The position numbers were made by a program, and so were the translations under genes. From assembly GCA_016763855.1 (NCBI GenBank), contig JAESSY010000137.1, forward strand, positions 1-64,000: a DNA stretch of 64,000 nt, given 5' to 3'. The notes below the pieces were generated by a model. That model had not been told where the DNA came from. It worked only from the letters and a program-made list of their open reading frames with translations, and did not search any database. This DNA is from Pseudomonadales bacterium. Lineage in GTDB: Bacteria; Pseudomonadota; Gammaproteobacteria; Pseudomonadales; Azotimanducaceae. Below, in pieces: positions 1 to 8,297 of the stretch (position 1 is the stretch's first letter; each line of letters begins with the position of its first letter).

Positions 1-1
1 A

Positions 2-319
2 GTGACAAAAGCTGCGGCGGTTAAGATGGCCGAGTTTATGTCTATTACCCATGCTGATGATGGCATCAAGGTAAGCGTTTTATGCCCACAAGGTGTCAAT
101 ACCGCCATGGCCCCAAGAAGTTTGGGTAATGGCCAAACCGATGGGATATTGGAGCCAGAGGCGTTGGCACAAACCGTTGTTGATACGATTCGATCTGAAA
201 GATTCTACGTCTTGCCACATCCTGAAGTTGAAGATTATGTGCGGCGAAAAGGAGATGACATTGATCGCTGGTTGCACGGTATGCAGCGATTACGCAGACG
301 ATCTCTGGACGAAGTATGA
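2..319 (+). CDS. Short-chain dehydrogenase/reductase, C-terminal part (5' end outside window)
   Basis: This is the last third of a classical SDR oxidoreductase, which would reduce or oxidise a carbonyl/alcohol with NAD(P). The reading frame is open at the window edge. The first residues, VTKAAAVKMAEF, fit the segment just after the catalytic Tyr of the YxxxK motif, so the Lys is inside the window and the Tyr and Rossmann fold are outside. The following LCPQGVNTAM matches the SDR segment where PG is usual, here PQG. The apparent GTG start at base 2 is simply a Val codon, not a start. The stop overlaps the start of the truncated haemoglobin gene (ATGA), which implies co-translation. Substrate cannot be told. 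Confidence 0.85.
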   Translation: MTKAAAVKMAEFMSITHADDGIKVSVLCPQGVNTAMAPRSLGNGQTDGILEPEALAQTVVDTIRSERFYVLPHPEVEDYVRRKGDDIDRWLHGMQRLRRRSLDEV

Positions 320-723
320 CGGAATATAGTCTCTATGATCGAATAGGCGGTGAAGCCGGCGTGAGTCGATTGGTAAACCTGTTTTATGACTTTATGGCAT
401 CAGAGCCCGAGGCAAAGCAAATTCTAGATTTGCATCACGCCGACTTAGGTGAAACACGAGAGAAATTGTTTCAATATTTTACGGGATGGTTTGACGGCCC
501 CCCATTGTTTGTAGATCTATATGGTCATCCTCGATTGCGGGGGAGGCATATGCACATCAAGATTGGTTTGGCAGAGAGAGATGCCTGGTTGCTTTGTCTA
601 TATCACGCGCTTGATACGATGGCGTTAGATGCAGACCTCCATAAAGATCTACTAGAGAAAATAGTCCCCATGGCAGATCATATGCGAAATATGGCGGATG
701 AAGCACCACTATCTGATTGTTAG
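316..723 (+). CDS. Group II truncated haemoglobin
   Basis: Haem protein of about 135 residues with the 2-on-2 globin fold, a family that binds O2, NO or related ligands. What shows this: YDRIGGEAGV at the N-terminus, then GHPRLRGRH, in which the last His (about residue 78) is the proximal haem ligand, and ERDAW, whose Trp (about residue 91) is the G8 Trp typical of group II. No signal peptide, so cytoplasmic. The ATG overlaps the stop of the upstream SDR gene by four bases, so the two are probably made together. Physiological ligand is not evident from sequence. Family assignment is firm; role is inference. Confidence 0.92.
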   Translation: MTEYSLYDRIGGEAGVSRLVNLFYDFMASEPEAKQILDLHHADLGETREKLFQYFTGWFDGPPLFVDLYGHPRLRGRHMHIKIGLAERDAWLLCLYHALDTMALDADLHKDLLEKIVPMADHMRNMADEAPLSDC

Positions 724-754
724 TAATATTGTTGAATGTTAGGAGAAAATGTTA

Positions 755-1753
755 ATGAGTGAATTAGTAAGTAAAGAAGTTCATCTGGTAGCGCGGCCAG
801 AAGGATTGCCAACAGTAGATGATTTTAAAATTGTAGAAACCAGAGTTGAACTAAAGCCGGATGATATCTTGGTGAAAAATATTTACATGTCTGTTGATCC
901 CGCCATGCGACCCGCACTGAGTAACAGTCAGACCAAACTCAATGAAGTCATGGCAGCAAGTGCCATTGGTAAAGTCTTAGAAAGTAATGAGGCGGATATA
1001 CCCGTTGGGTCTTATGTTTTTCATCGTTTTGGGTTCAGAGAGTACGTTGCATTGCCCAAAAAGGACCTCGAAGTGATCACGGCAGAAAATGAATCGATTA
1101 CGACTCATCTACATGTGCTGGGCATCACGGGTTTCACCGCCTGGGGCGGCCTGCTGATTACGGGTGAATTGAAAGAGAATGAAAATGTCTTTGTGTCTGC
1201 GGCAGCGGGTGCCGTCGGCAGTATTGCGGGTCAAATCGCGAAGATTAAAAATTGCCGCGTCGCCGGGTCTTGTGGTTCTGATGAAAAAGTCGATCATCTA
1301 TTGAATGATCTGGGTTTTGATTATGCCTTTAACTATAAGACCGCTAGCATTTCTAAAGCCCTTCATATTGGTTTACCAGAGGGTATTGATGTTTATTTCG
1401 AGAACGTCGGTGGCAAACATCTTGATGCCGCCTGTGGTCAAATGCGGCCCCTCGGCAGAATTCCTGTTTGCGGCATGATCTCCGCCTACAATAACAAGGG
1501 CGCCAGATCTGAAGGCGTCACCACGCTTTCTAATATGATTTATAACCGGGTCACCATGAAAGGTTTTGTTGTCTATGAATTCTTCGAAAGAAAAGCCGAA
1601 TTTCTTAGCGATATGCGTGGCTGGCTGGCAGATGGAAAGATCAAATACCAGGAAACCATTAAAGAGGGTATAGAATCTGCACCAAGCGCCTTAATTGGTT
1701 TGTTCAGAGGAGAAAACACCGGCAAAATGTTGGTTCAGCTAGCAGAAGAATAA
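755..1753 (+). CDS. NADP-dependent oxidoreductase, CurA/leukotriene B4 dehydrogenase-like (MDR family)
   Basis: Zinc-free medium-chain reductase of 332 residues that would reduce alpha,beta-unsaturated carbonyls with NADPH. The N-terminal part has the YMSVDPAMR segment characteristic of this subgroup. The Rossmann NADP site is SAAAGAVGSIAGQIAK at about residues 148-164, followed by GCRV-like strands and YFENVGG. The track starts at 749, but AGGAG at 741-745 is only 3 bases from that ATG and 9 from the ATG at 755, so MSELVSKEV is the better start. It lies 31 bases downstream of the globin gene and may share its transcript. Exact substrate is unknown. Confidence 0.9.
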   Translation: MSELVSKEVHLVARPEGLPTVDDFKIVETRVELKPDDILVKNIYMSVDPAMRPALSNSQTKLNEVMAASAIGKVLESNEADIPVGSYVFHRFGFREYVALPKKDLEVITAENESITTHLHVLGITGFTAWGGLLITGELKENENVFVSAAAGAVGSIAGQIAKIKNCRVAGSCGSDEKVDHLLNDLGFDYAFNYKTASISKALHIGLPEGIDVYFENVGGKHLDAACGQMRPLGRIPVCGMISAYNNKGARSEGVTTLSNMIYNRVTMKGFVVYEFFERKAEFLSDMRGWLADGKIKYQETIKEGIESAPSALIGLFRGENTGKMLVQLAEE

Positions 1754-1805
1754 TTAGTAATAAGACGACAACAGGTTTAAAACAGAGAGCTATTCTAGCG
1801 CTTCT

Positions 1806-2165
1806 TCACGCTTCTCCAGTATAAATACAGCCAGAGGTACAGGTTTCCTTAATCTCTAATCGGCTCAATTGAGGCAGGACAGGTTTGAGTTTTGCCCATA
1901 TCCATTTGGCAAGGACTTCACTGGTTGGGTTTTCAAGGCCGGGAATATCATTCAGGTAATAATGATCGAGTTCTTGTTCGATGGGTTTGAAAGCTGTTTT
2001 GATATCGGTGAAATCCATAATCCAACCTGATTCAACACCAATATCACCGGAAACTGCTACCCTCACTTTAAAAGAATGGCCATGTAGGCGAGCACACTTA
2101 TGCCCCTTTGGTACATTGGGTAGTAGATGCGCTGCTTCAAAAGTGAAGTCTTTGTAGATTTCCAT
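1806..2165 (-). CDS. queD: 6-carboxy-5,6,7,8-tetrahydropterin synthase (QueD / PTPS family)
   Basis: Enzyme of queuosine (preQ0) synthesis that converts dihydroneopterin triphosphate to 6-carboxytetrahydropterin. At 119 residues it has normal QueD length. The zinc ligands are His13 and the two His of CARLHGHSF (28 and 30); Cys24 in the same motif is the catalytic thiol. MDFTDIK, a DH pair (67-68) and the late KETCTSG with Glu107 also match the family. It is convergent with the upstream reductase and lies 48 bases downstream of glpD on the same strand, so it may be cotranscribed with glpD. A eukaryote-type PTPS is possible but less likely given the Cys spacing. Confidence 0.9.
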   Translation of the reverse strand: MEIYKDFTFEAAHLLPNVPKGHKCARLHGHSFKVRVAVSGDIGVESGWIMDFTDIKTAFKPIEQELDHYYLNDIPGLENPTSEVLAKWIWAKLKPVLPQLSRLEIKETCTSGCIYTGEA

Positions 2166-2213
2166 CAGGGTTCACGTAAAGGAGAAAATTCAATTATGCA
2201 CAGATTTAAATGC

Positions 2214-3917
2214 TCAGGCGGCTTGAGTAGCTTTGATTGTAGTACCGATTGTAGTACCGATACTCCAATCCATCCTCTCGACATGTATCGATTGGCAATG
2301 GGAAATTTCTGCCAGTTCTTTTTCCCTCGTCCACGTTAGCAGTTCGGCCATTTTCGAGGCGGCGATATGCAAGGAAGATAAGCCTGCATCAACATCAAAC
2401 AAGCTTCTGCCAGAGCGGCGAATCCAATAATCTTCAAGGCGAAGCGCGCCTTCCTTCAATACACTTTGTTCAATTTCGGCTTGAATGATATCTTCAGCTG
2501 AAAGTGCCTTTTCTAAAATGGATAATGCCTCGCTGCCATAATTGCGAATCAGCTTTTCACTGACATTTTTGTCGAGGCTGGCTATGCTGGTTTTTTGTCT
2601 TAGGACATCAGGATGTATTTCTCCGCCGGGTAAGGCTTCTGATGCCGTGGGACAAATGCTTGAGTTTTTACCTAGCTTTTGTTCAACAAGATCAATAACG
2701 CGTTCAGCCATTCTGCGATAGGCTGTGAGTTTGCCTCCGGCAATAGATAAAAGACCATCTTCGCTTTCCCAGGTTTCATCTTTTCTGGATATTTCTGAAG
2801 GTGATTTACCAGTCTGAGCAATTAAAGGGCGAATGCCTGTCCACAAAGAACAGATATCTTGGTGCTGAATATTCTTCACCTTTGTGGCTCTGTTGGCGGT
2901 ATCTAATAAATATTCAATATCACTTATATCCGCCTTCGGCCAATAATCTGACGAGGAATAAAACGTATCCGTCGTCCCAATATAAGTGATGTCTTCTTTA
3001 GGGATGATAAATAAGGTTCGCTTGTCGCTGGCAGTTGCAATCAAAGGATTGTTAAGCGGTAAGACTTTATGAGGTACGACGATGTGTACGCCTTTCGTGA
3101 GTTGCAGTTTAGTAGGAGTTTCCCCCTTTCTTTTCTGAGAGCCCATTTTAGAAATCAAGTCCACCCAGGGACCTGCTGCATTCACAATAACCTTTGCCTT
3201 GATTTCGAATATCTCACTATCTTGGCTTAGGGCATCTTGATCCAGGGTGTCCTGCACTAGTACACCGGATACTTTCTCGCCGTTCTTCTCGCCTCGCTTC
3301 TCACTTCGATAACAAAATCCCGTTACCTTGCAGTAGTTAGCAAGAATAGCGCCCGCTTTATGGGCAGATCGGATATTGGCGAGGGTTAGGCGGGCGTCTT
3401 CAGTAATGCATTCTCCATAAGTAATTGCGCTGTGCCAACCGTTGGTTTGAAGAGCAGGTTCCTGAGAATGGATTTCGTTCATGGAAAGGACTTTGTGGGT
3501 ATCAATGTCTGCCACATTACCTAGTTTTTCATAAGCCCAGAGCCCGGTTCTGAATTTGATCTGTGCTGCTTTACTGGGTACGGGTAAAAGAAAATGTTGG
3601 GTTTGTGCAAGGTGGGGCGCGGGTATTTCAAGCACGGCTCGCTCGCTGGCAGATTCTCGGACGAGATTGATGTCGCCCTGAGCAAGATACCTTAAGCCCC
3701 CATGAATGAGTTTGGTAGATCTGCTGCTCGTGCCAGAGGCAAAATCCTGAGCTTCAACAAGGGCGACATGCAAGCCTCTCATTGCGGCGTCTCTTGCGAT
3801 GCCGGCGCCGGTGATGCCGCCGCCGATGACGAGTAGATCAAATTGCTCTGTTTTTAACTTCCTAAAAAGACCTGATCGATCTCGAAGGTCCAATGCGCTG
3901 CCATCCAATTGCTTCAT
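2214..3917 (-). CDS. glpD: Aerobic FAD-dependent glycerol-3-phosphate dehydrogenase
   Basis: Membrane-associated flavoenzyme that oxidises sn-glycerol 3-phosphate to dihydroxyacetone phosphate and passes electrons to quinone. The dinucleotide fold is LLVIGGGITGAGIARDAA near residue 30, followed by GTSSRSTKLIHGGLRYL, a GlpD hallmark. At about 567 residues it is longer than the usual about 500. Part of the excess is a charged stretch after FCYR (SEKRGEKNGEKVSG, then Asp/Gln-rich) and part is the C-terminus, where a 12-bp tandem repeat encodes IGTTIGTTI. The start can be GTG at 3920 or ATG at 3917; ATG is preferred. No glpF or glpK is adjacent. Confidence 0.93.
   Translation of the reverse strand: MKQLDGSALDLRDRSGLFRKLKTEQFDLLVIGGGITGAGIARDAAMRGLHVALVEAQDFASGTSSRSTKLIHGGLRYLAQGDINLVRESASERAVLEIPAPHLAQTQHFLLPVPSKAAQIKFRTGLWAYEKLGNVADIDTHKVLSMNEIHSQEPALQTNGWHSAITYGECITEDARLTLANIRSAHKAGAILANYCKVTGFCYRSEKRGEKNGEKVSGVLVQDTLDQDALSQDSEIFEIKAKVIVNAAGPWVDLISKMGSQKRKGETPTKLQLTKGVHIVVPHKVLPLNNPLIATASDKRTLFIIPKEDITYIGTTDTFYSSSDYWPKADISDIEYLLDTANRATKVKNIQHQDICSLWTGIRPLIAQTGKSPSEISRKDETWESEDGLLSIAGGKLTAYRRMAERVIDLVEQKLGKNSSICPTASEALPGGEIHPDVLRQKTSIASLDKNVSEKLIRNYGSEALSILEKALSAEDIIQAEIEQSVLKEGALRLEDYWIRRSGRSLFDVDAGLSSLHIAASKMAELLTWTREKELAEISHCQSIHVERMDWSIGTTIGTTIKATQAA
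2235..2258 (+). repeat. 12-bp tandem duplication inside glpD 3' end
   Basis: GATTGTAGTACC is present twice head to tail, followed by a partial third unit (GAT). It keeps the glpD frame and adds four residues near the C-terminus (IGTT repeated), so it looks like a slippage duplication tolerated in a non-critical tail. Confidence 0.8.
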
Positions 3918-4036
3918 CACTGATTTTCTACCAACCTCTTATTATCCGTTTTCTCCACCAAAAATTATTCCCTTCATTTTAGCGTAGGCCCAATTTCGAA
4001 TCGCTATTTTCCATTCAATAAACTAGCATTGGTATT

Positions 4037-4058
4037 GAATTGTATTCATGAGCAATTC
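4037..4058. promoter_or_regulatory. Candidate operator: GAATTG-N10-CAATTC inverted repeat
   Basis: A 6-bp inverted repeat with a 10-bp spacer lies 37 bases before the LysR-family gene, in the divergent region between it and glpD. Such dyads upstream of LysR genes are often autoregulatory sites. This is inference only; the AT-rich arms could occur by chance. Confidence 0.3.
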
Positions 4059-4095
4059 ACCGCCTTGAGATGGCAAGCAACAGTGGGGTTCGAAG

Positions 4096-5013
4096 ATGCC
4101 AATTGATATCAGACAGCTAAAGCATTTTGATGCCTTGCTTCGCACGGGCTCTTTTGTTCGAGCAGCTGAGGATCAGCATTTGAGCCAGTCTGCCTTAACC
4201 AAAAGTATTAAGAGCCTGGAAGCCAATCTCGGCACGATACTTTTTGACCGAACAACACACTCTGTGGTGACAACGGACGCTGCAACCCAATTGATGCCAT
4301 TTGCGCAGGATGTATTGGGTTCGCTGCTGAGTCTTGAAGAAGAAGCTTCCAAAATAAAAGGACTGCATAGTGGTGAGATTAGGGCGGGTTCAGGTCCGTT
4401 CCCATTGCAGGGTTTAATGACTACAACCCTAACGCAATTTGCAAACAACTATCCCGATATCAAGATCAATATTCAAACGGGGCAAGCTAATGATCTGCTG
4501 GATCACCTAGAAAGAAGAGAATTGGATTTAGTTGTCTGTGATCAGAGTAAGTTTGAATCCCGCCCACGAGCGAGCGATATTGAAATTATTACCTTGCCCC
4601 CTGAACCCATCGTTGTGGTGCATGATGCCGCTCACCCAATTGGCGAGGAGAAGGTAGCCTTGAATGATTTTCGACAATTTCCTTGGGCTGCTCCTAGTGC
4701 TTCGCCGCATTTTCAAAGGCTGTTTCGGCAGGGTAAACAGTCAATTCCCCTTCAACCTACCTACCGACTCGAAGTGACTAGCGCCTGTATCGATATGGTG
4801 AAGGACTCTGAAGTACTAACAGTTGTTCCCTTGTCTCTTGCTCGCAAGGTGTGTGAGTCACAACAATTGTCATGGTCTCACTTTGCAAGGCCTGCATTTA
4901 CAAATGATGGTATTCATTTGTTACGGAGGAAAACACCGTCCTCGGCATTAAAGTTATTTATCGAACAGATATTCAAAAATGCCACTTTGTTAGCTGAGGA
5001 CAGAGGTCGTTAG
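4096..5013 (+). CDS. LysR-family transcriptional regulator
   Basis: DNA-binding regulator of 305 residues with the normal LTTR layout. The winged helix-turn-helix covers about residues 3-62 (IRQLKHFDALLRTGSFVRAA, then LSQSALTKSIKSLEANLG), followed by a linker helix and a periplasmic-binding-like effector domain. It is transcribed divergently from glpD and convergently with the broken amidase gene downstream, leaving 9 bases between stops. The target is not evident. A GAATTG/CAATTC dyad upstream could be its own site. Confidence 0.92.
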   Translation: MPIDIRQLKHFDALLRTGSFVRAAEDQHLSQSALTKSIKSLEANLGTILFDRTTHSVVTTDAATQLMPFAQDVLGSLLSLEEEASKIKGLHSGEIRAGSGPFPLQGLMTTTLTQFANNYPDIKINIQTGQANDLLDHLERRELDLVVCDQSKFESRPRASDIEIITLPPEPIVVVHDAAHPIGEEKVALNDFRQFPWAAPSASPHFQRLFRQGKQSIPLQPTYRLEVTSACIDMVKDSEVLTVVPLSLARKVCESQQLSWSHFARPAFTNDGIHLLRRKTPSSALKLFIEQIFKNATLLAEDRGR

Positions 5014-5022
5014 AATTTCGAG

Positions 5023-5541
5023 CTAGAATTTTGGATCGATGGGCGTAATTTGACCGATTTTGCTTTCGACAATAGCGGCACCCTCAAGGCACAAATCTTC
5101 TCGCCATCGATCGGCATAAATTTGTACGCCAGTTGGCAAACCATCTGCAACACCAGTTGGCACACAAGTTGATGGCAGGCCGAGAAAATTACCTGGCGTG
5201 ATAAAGCCGAGCATGTTGGCCGTCACTTCACTTCCATCTTCACCTAGATCCGCATCATGAAGGAAGGGGATGTCTGTCCATGTAGGTCCAACCACAAGTG
5301 GAAATTGATTGAAAAATTCAGACCACTGACAACTTAGTCCCCAACGTTCTGCATGAAGTTGTGGTGAGGAAATAGCGGAGGGATCAAATTGTTCTATTAA
5401 GCCTCTTAACATTTTCATTGGCCCTGGGGACATAATCATTTCCATCTCATTAATGCCGGGTTGTATATCAGAGGTTAACAAGTAGGCCCAAAGTTCGGAT
5501 ATCCGTGCTAGTTCAGGTGGTTGTGCCTCTTCAACCTGCAT
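5023..5541 (-). pseudogene. Amidase, C-terminal fragment after a frameshift
   Basis: This ORF continues the amidase-signature protein encoded by the upstream fragment but in another frame. It starts at EEAQPPELARISELW and ends with the typical amidase C-terminal region GLPSTCVPTGVADGLPTGVQI, which shapes the substrate channel. The two ORFs overlap by 11 bases around 5531-5541. The ATG shown by the track is internal to the ancestral protein and has no good ribosome site. Joining the two frames, by removing one base or adding two near 5535-5550, would give a protein of about 470 residues, the usual amidase length. It is either a decayed gene or a sequencing/assembly error. Confidence 0.8.
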
Positions 5542-6400
5542 CTTTTAAAATATCCCCTGCATGCCTGATAGATTTGATAGTGGATTCTGGAAGCTCAGTA
5601 CCGGGGATTTCTGTAACCAGTGCGACTCTCTTTTCCCCGGGTATGGGTCCGTAGAGAGGGGTATCGACCGAAACAGGATCTCTGGCATCGCGACCCGCAA
5701 GAATAGAATAAGCGAGTTTAAGGTCTTTGACATGCCGTGCCATAGGGCCTTCGACCAACATGATTTGAGCGCCCAGACCTAGCTCAGATGGGGGCAGGGA
5801 TGTTGCGTGGGGAATTCTCCCAGTTGTTGGCTTAAGGGAGGCAATGCCGCAACAGTAAGCGGGGTTTCTAAGTGAACCACCAATGTCATTTCCGAGCCCT
5901 ATAGGAGACATGCCTGTTGCAAGTGCAGATCCTTCGCCACCGCTAGAGCCCCCTGCTGTTCGCTCGGCTGTCCAGGGGTTTAGCGTTCGCCCCCTGAGAG
6001 GGTTGTCAGTTGTAATTCTCAAACCCAATTCTGGTAAATTAGTTCTCGCGAGAGGAATGGCGCCTGCGGCCTTCATTCTAGAAACGACGGGAGAGTCCCT
6101 AAGGGGCAAGGCATGTTCAAGCGCAGGTATACCGTTGGTCGTGGCTGATCCAACACAATCAATATTTTCTTTAATGGTGAATGGCACACCGTGCAGGGGG
6201 CCGACCGCCGCCGATTGGCCTGCTCGATCAGCAGCTTCCAGAGCAGATTCTGCAAGAACAACGGTGATGGCATTGACCTTGTCGTTAACGGCATCGATTC
6301 TGCCTAAAAAAGATTCAACAACTTGTCGTGAAGTGGCGTCCTTATCTCTAATTAACCTTGCTAGGTCGCCCGCCGAGTTTTTCCAAAGATCGTCCGCCAT
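5531..6400 (-). pseudogene. Amidase (amidase signature family), N-terminal fragment before a frameshift
   Basis: This fragment carries all catalytic residues of the amidase signature family (hydrolysis of a carboxamide). Lys77 is in FTIKENID, the cis-Ser is in the GGSSGGEGSALATG core (about 152), and the nucleophilic Ser176 is in DIGGSLRNP. The start at 6400 (MADDLWKNS) is chosen over the track start because GGAAGG lies 7 bases upstream. Translation ends prematurely at GDILKDAG-stop, while the remaining family sequence follows in another frame. Without the C-terminal third the protein would probably misfold. The substrate class cannot be told; a Glu-tRNA amidotransferase role is unlikely because gatB/gatC are absent. 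Confidence 0.82.
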
Positions 6401-6519
6401 CTTGTCACCTTCCGCTTGATTAAAAGCGCTATATTGCACTGAATTAATAAAAAGGAAAAGTCTAGCATTATTTTGTGAAACCCGTTATAAATCGGTGCTA
6501 ATTTTCTGAAGGATCTCCT

Positions 6520-7740
6520 GTGAAAAAAATCTCACTTATTGTCATAATGATAGTGATTACCGGTGGCACGCTCTTTTATGTGTTTAACCAAAAAGATGTA
6601 GGTAGACTTGCCTTCATAGGCACCCTGTTTACCGGCGTAGAACAATATGAAAACTTTAGTCGTGTAGCAGAATTATTTCCTGTGACGACGCTCAACAAAT
6701 CTACTCACCCTTATCAATTTGAAGACGGTGAAGCGCTTTCTTTGCCTCAGGAGTTTATCTACGGAGATAAAGCGATATCGACAGAGACCTTTCTAAGTGA
6801 GACAGATACGGGTGGTCTGTTCATTCTGCATCAAGGCAAAACTCGATTCGAGGAGTACTATTTAACAGGTGGTCGTAGTGTAAATTGGCTATCCATGTCC
6901 GTAGCAAAAAGCTTTATTTCAGCTTTGCTAGGTATTGCAGTCGAAGAGGGAAAGATAGAGAGCATAGAAGATCCCATTACAAAATATGTTCCAAAACTGA
7001 TCGGTTCGGGATACGAAAATGTTCGGATAAAAGACATTATGCAAATGTCATCTGGTGCTCGCTGGAATGAAGATTACGGCGATCCTGAATCGGATATCAA
7101 TCGCATGGGGAGGATCATGGCTATCGGCGGATCTCTGAACGATTTCGCGACGACCCTGACGAACGAGCGAGAACCGGGCACCTTTAATTTGTACAATTCC
7201 ACAGATACACAAACCCTGGGTATGTTGCTGACCAAGGCAACCGGCCGTAGCGTAACGGATTACATGCAAGAGAAACTGTGGGAGCCTTTGGGTATGGAAT
7301 CTCCAGCTTACTGGATGATAGATGATGAAAATATGGAAATGGTTTTTGGCGGTCTAAACGCAACAGCACGAGACTATGCAAAATTAGGGGAGTTGTATCG
7401 CAATAAAGGGCTATGGAATGGTAAGCAAATTGTTTCCTCTGATTGGATAGAAGCGTCCACTACACCGGATGCTCCTCATCTAATGCCGGGTGACAACCCG
7501 AATTCAGACTTCCCTCTAGGTTACGGCTATCAATGGTGGATTATGGATGGGACACAGCATGAATACGCAGCGATTGGGGTTTACAATCAGTTCATATATG
7601 TGAATCCGACGCATGAGGTGGTGATTGTTAAACTGTCGGCGAATAGCGATTATGCCTCAACATCTGACGAGTCGAGCTTTAGAGAATTAGAGACCATAGA
7701 ATTTTTCCGTGCCATAGTGGCTAGGCTAGATGATAAATAA
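6520..7740 (+). CDS. Serine hydrolase of the class C beta-lactamase / esterase fold
   Basis: Predicted exported or membrane-anchored serine hydrolase of 406 residues (beta-lactamase-related, PF00144 type). A single hydrophobic segment, about residues 4-22, serves as signal or anchor. The catalytic SxxK is in NWLSMSVAKSFISALLG (Ser127, Lys130), and the YxN-type element is LYNSTDTQ near residue 198. The later ARDYAKLGELYRNKG and GYGYQWW are typical of EstB-like and 6-aminohexanoate-dimer-hydrolase-like members. The start is GTG with GAAGGA 7 bases upstream. It is divergent from the amidase. The substrate could be an ester, amide or peptide. Confidence 0.88.
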   Translation: MKKISLIVIMIVITGGTLFYVFNQKDVGRLAFIGTLFTGVEQYENFSRVAELFPVTTLNKSTHPYQFEDGEALSLPQEFIYGDKAISTETFLSETDTGGLFILHQGKTRFEEYYLTGGRSVNWLSMSVAKSFISALLGIAVEEGKIESIEDPITKYVPKLIGSGYENVRIKDIMQMSSGARWNEDYGDPESDINRMGRIMAIGGSLNDFATTLTNEREPGTFNLYNSTDTQTLGMLLTKATGRSVTDYMQEKLWEPLGMESPAYWMIDDENMEMVFGGLNATARDYAKLGELYRNKGLWNGKQIVSSDWIEASTTPDAPHLMPGDNPNSDFPLGYGYQWWIMDGTQHEYAAIGVYNQFIYVNPTHEVVIVKLSANSDYASTSDESSFRELETIEFFRAIVARLDDK

Positions 7741-7828
7741 GGCTTAAGGCATTCATGATTGAGTTTCTCCCCTTTGTCGCTTTGGTATAGTCAGGTAAGG
7801 GTTTTAGGCTTAGTATTAACGTAGTTTA

Positions 7829-8122
7829 ATGCCTCGGGCAAAGAATGTGATAGAGAAGCTGAAAAACTTGTTAGGGATCGACAATTATTCATCGGAAGAT
7901 GAAAATTTTGTGCGCCTGATTCAGTTAGCAAAAGAAGATGAATCCATTCGGGAGCGCTTACTCGCCATTCTGGCAATGCAGGGTGTACATCGCCAAATTG
8001 CATTGAATTCCATATTAGAATCCTCTCGTTTGAGCGATGCTCCAAATGAATTTGTCAGTGCAATAGAAGTACTTCAAAATTCAAAAGTCGCCGATAGAGC
8101 TTTCGAAATTCTACAAAATTAG
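7829..8122 (+). CDS. Small hypothetical protein
   Basis: Not recognised. A 97-residue, charged, soluble protein without signal or membrane segment, predicted by eye to be mostly helical (MPRAKNVIEKLKNLLG, then EDESIRERLLAILAMQG and AIEVLQNSKVADRAFEILQ). The pattern of short amphipathic helices suggests a small helical bundle. No clear ribosome site precedes the ATG. It sits alone between the serine hydrolase and the arylsulfotransferase-like gene on the same strand. An opposite-strand ORF over the same bases is judged a shadow because its composition is not protein-like. Confidence 0.6.
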   Translation: MPRAKNVIEKLKNLLGIDNYSSEDENFVRLIQLAKEDESIRERLLAILAMQGVHRQIALNSILESSRLSDAPNEFVSAIEVLQNSKVADRAFEILQN

Positions 8123-8297
8123 CTACAAAAAAGGTGGCGGCCTATAGTGTATTTAGTTTTTTGAAGTTGCCAATATCCCCCTAGAGATAGCTTCCCTCCC
8201 CCCTTCTTACAATGCTCACATTTGCGATGCCAGTCGATTCTGATACTCTGGTTAGAATCAAAAAATATTAAGCCTTCAAATCCCTCAGGAAAATATT

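Noticed and set aside
5883-6419. 178-residue ORF opposite the amidase
   Set aside because: It is an antisense shadow: the other strand carries the amidase catalytic motifs in frame, and this translation is Ser/Pro/Ala-rich with no family features.
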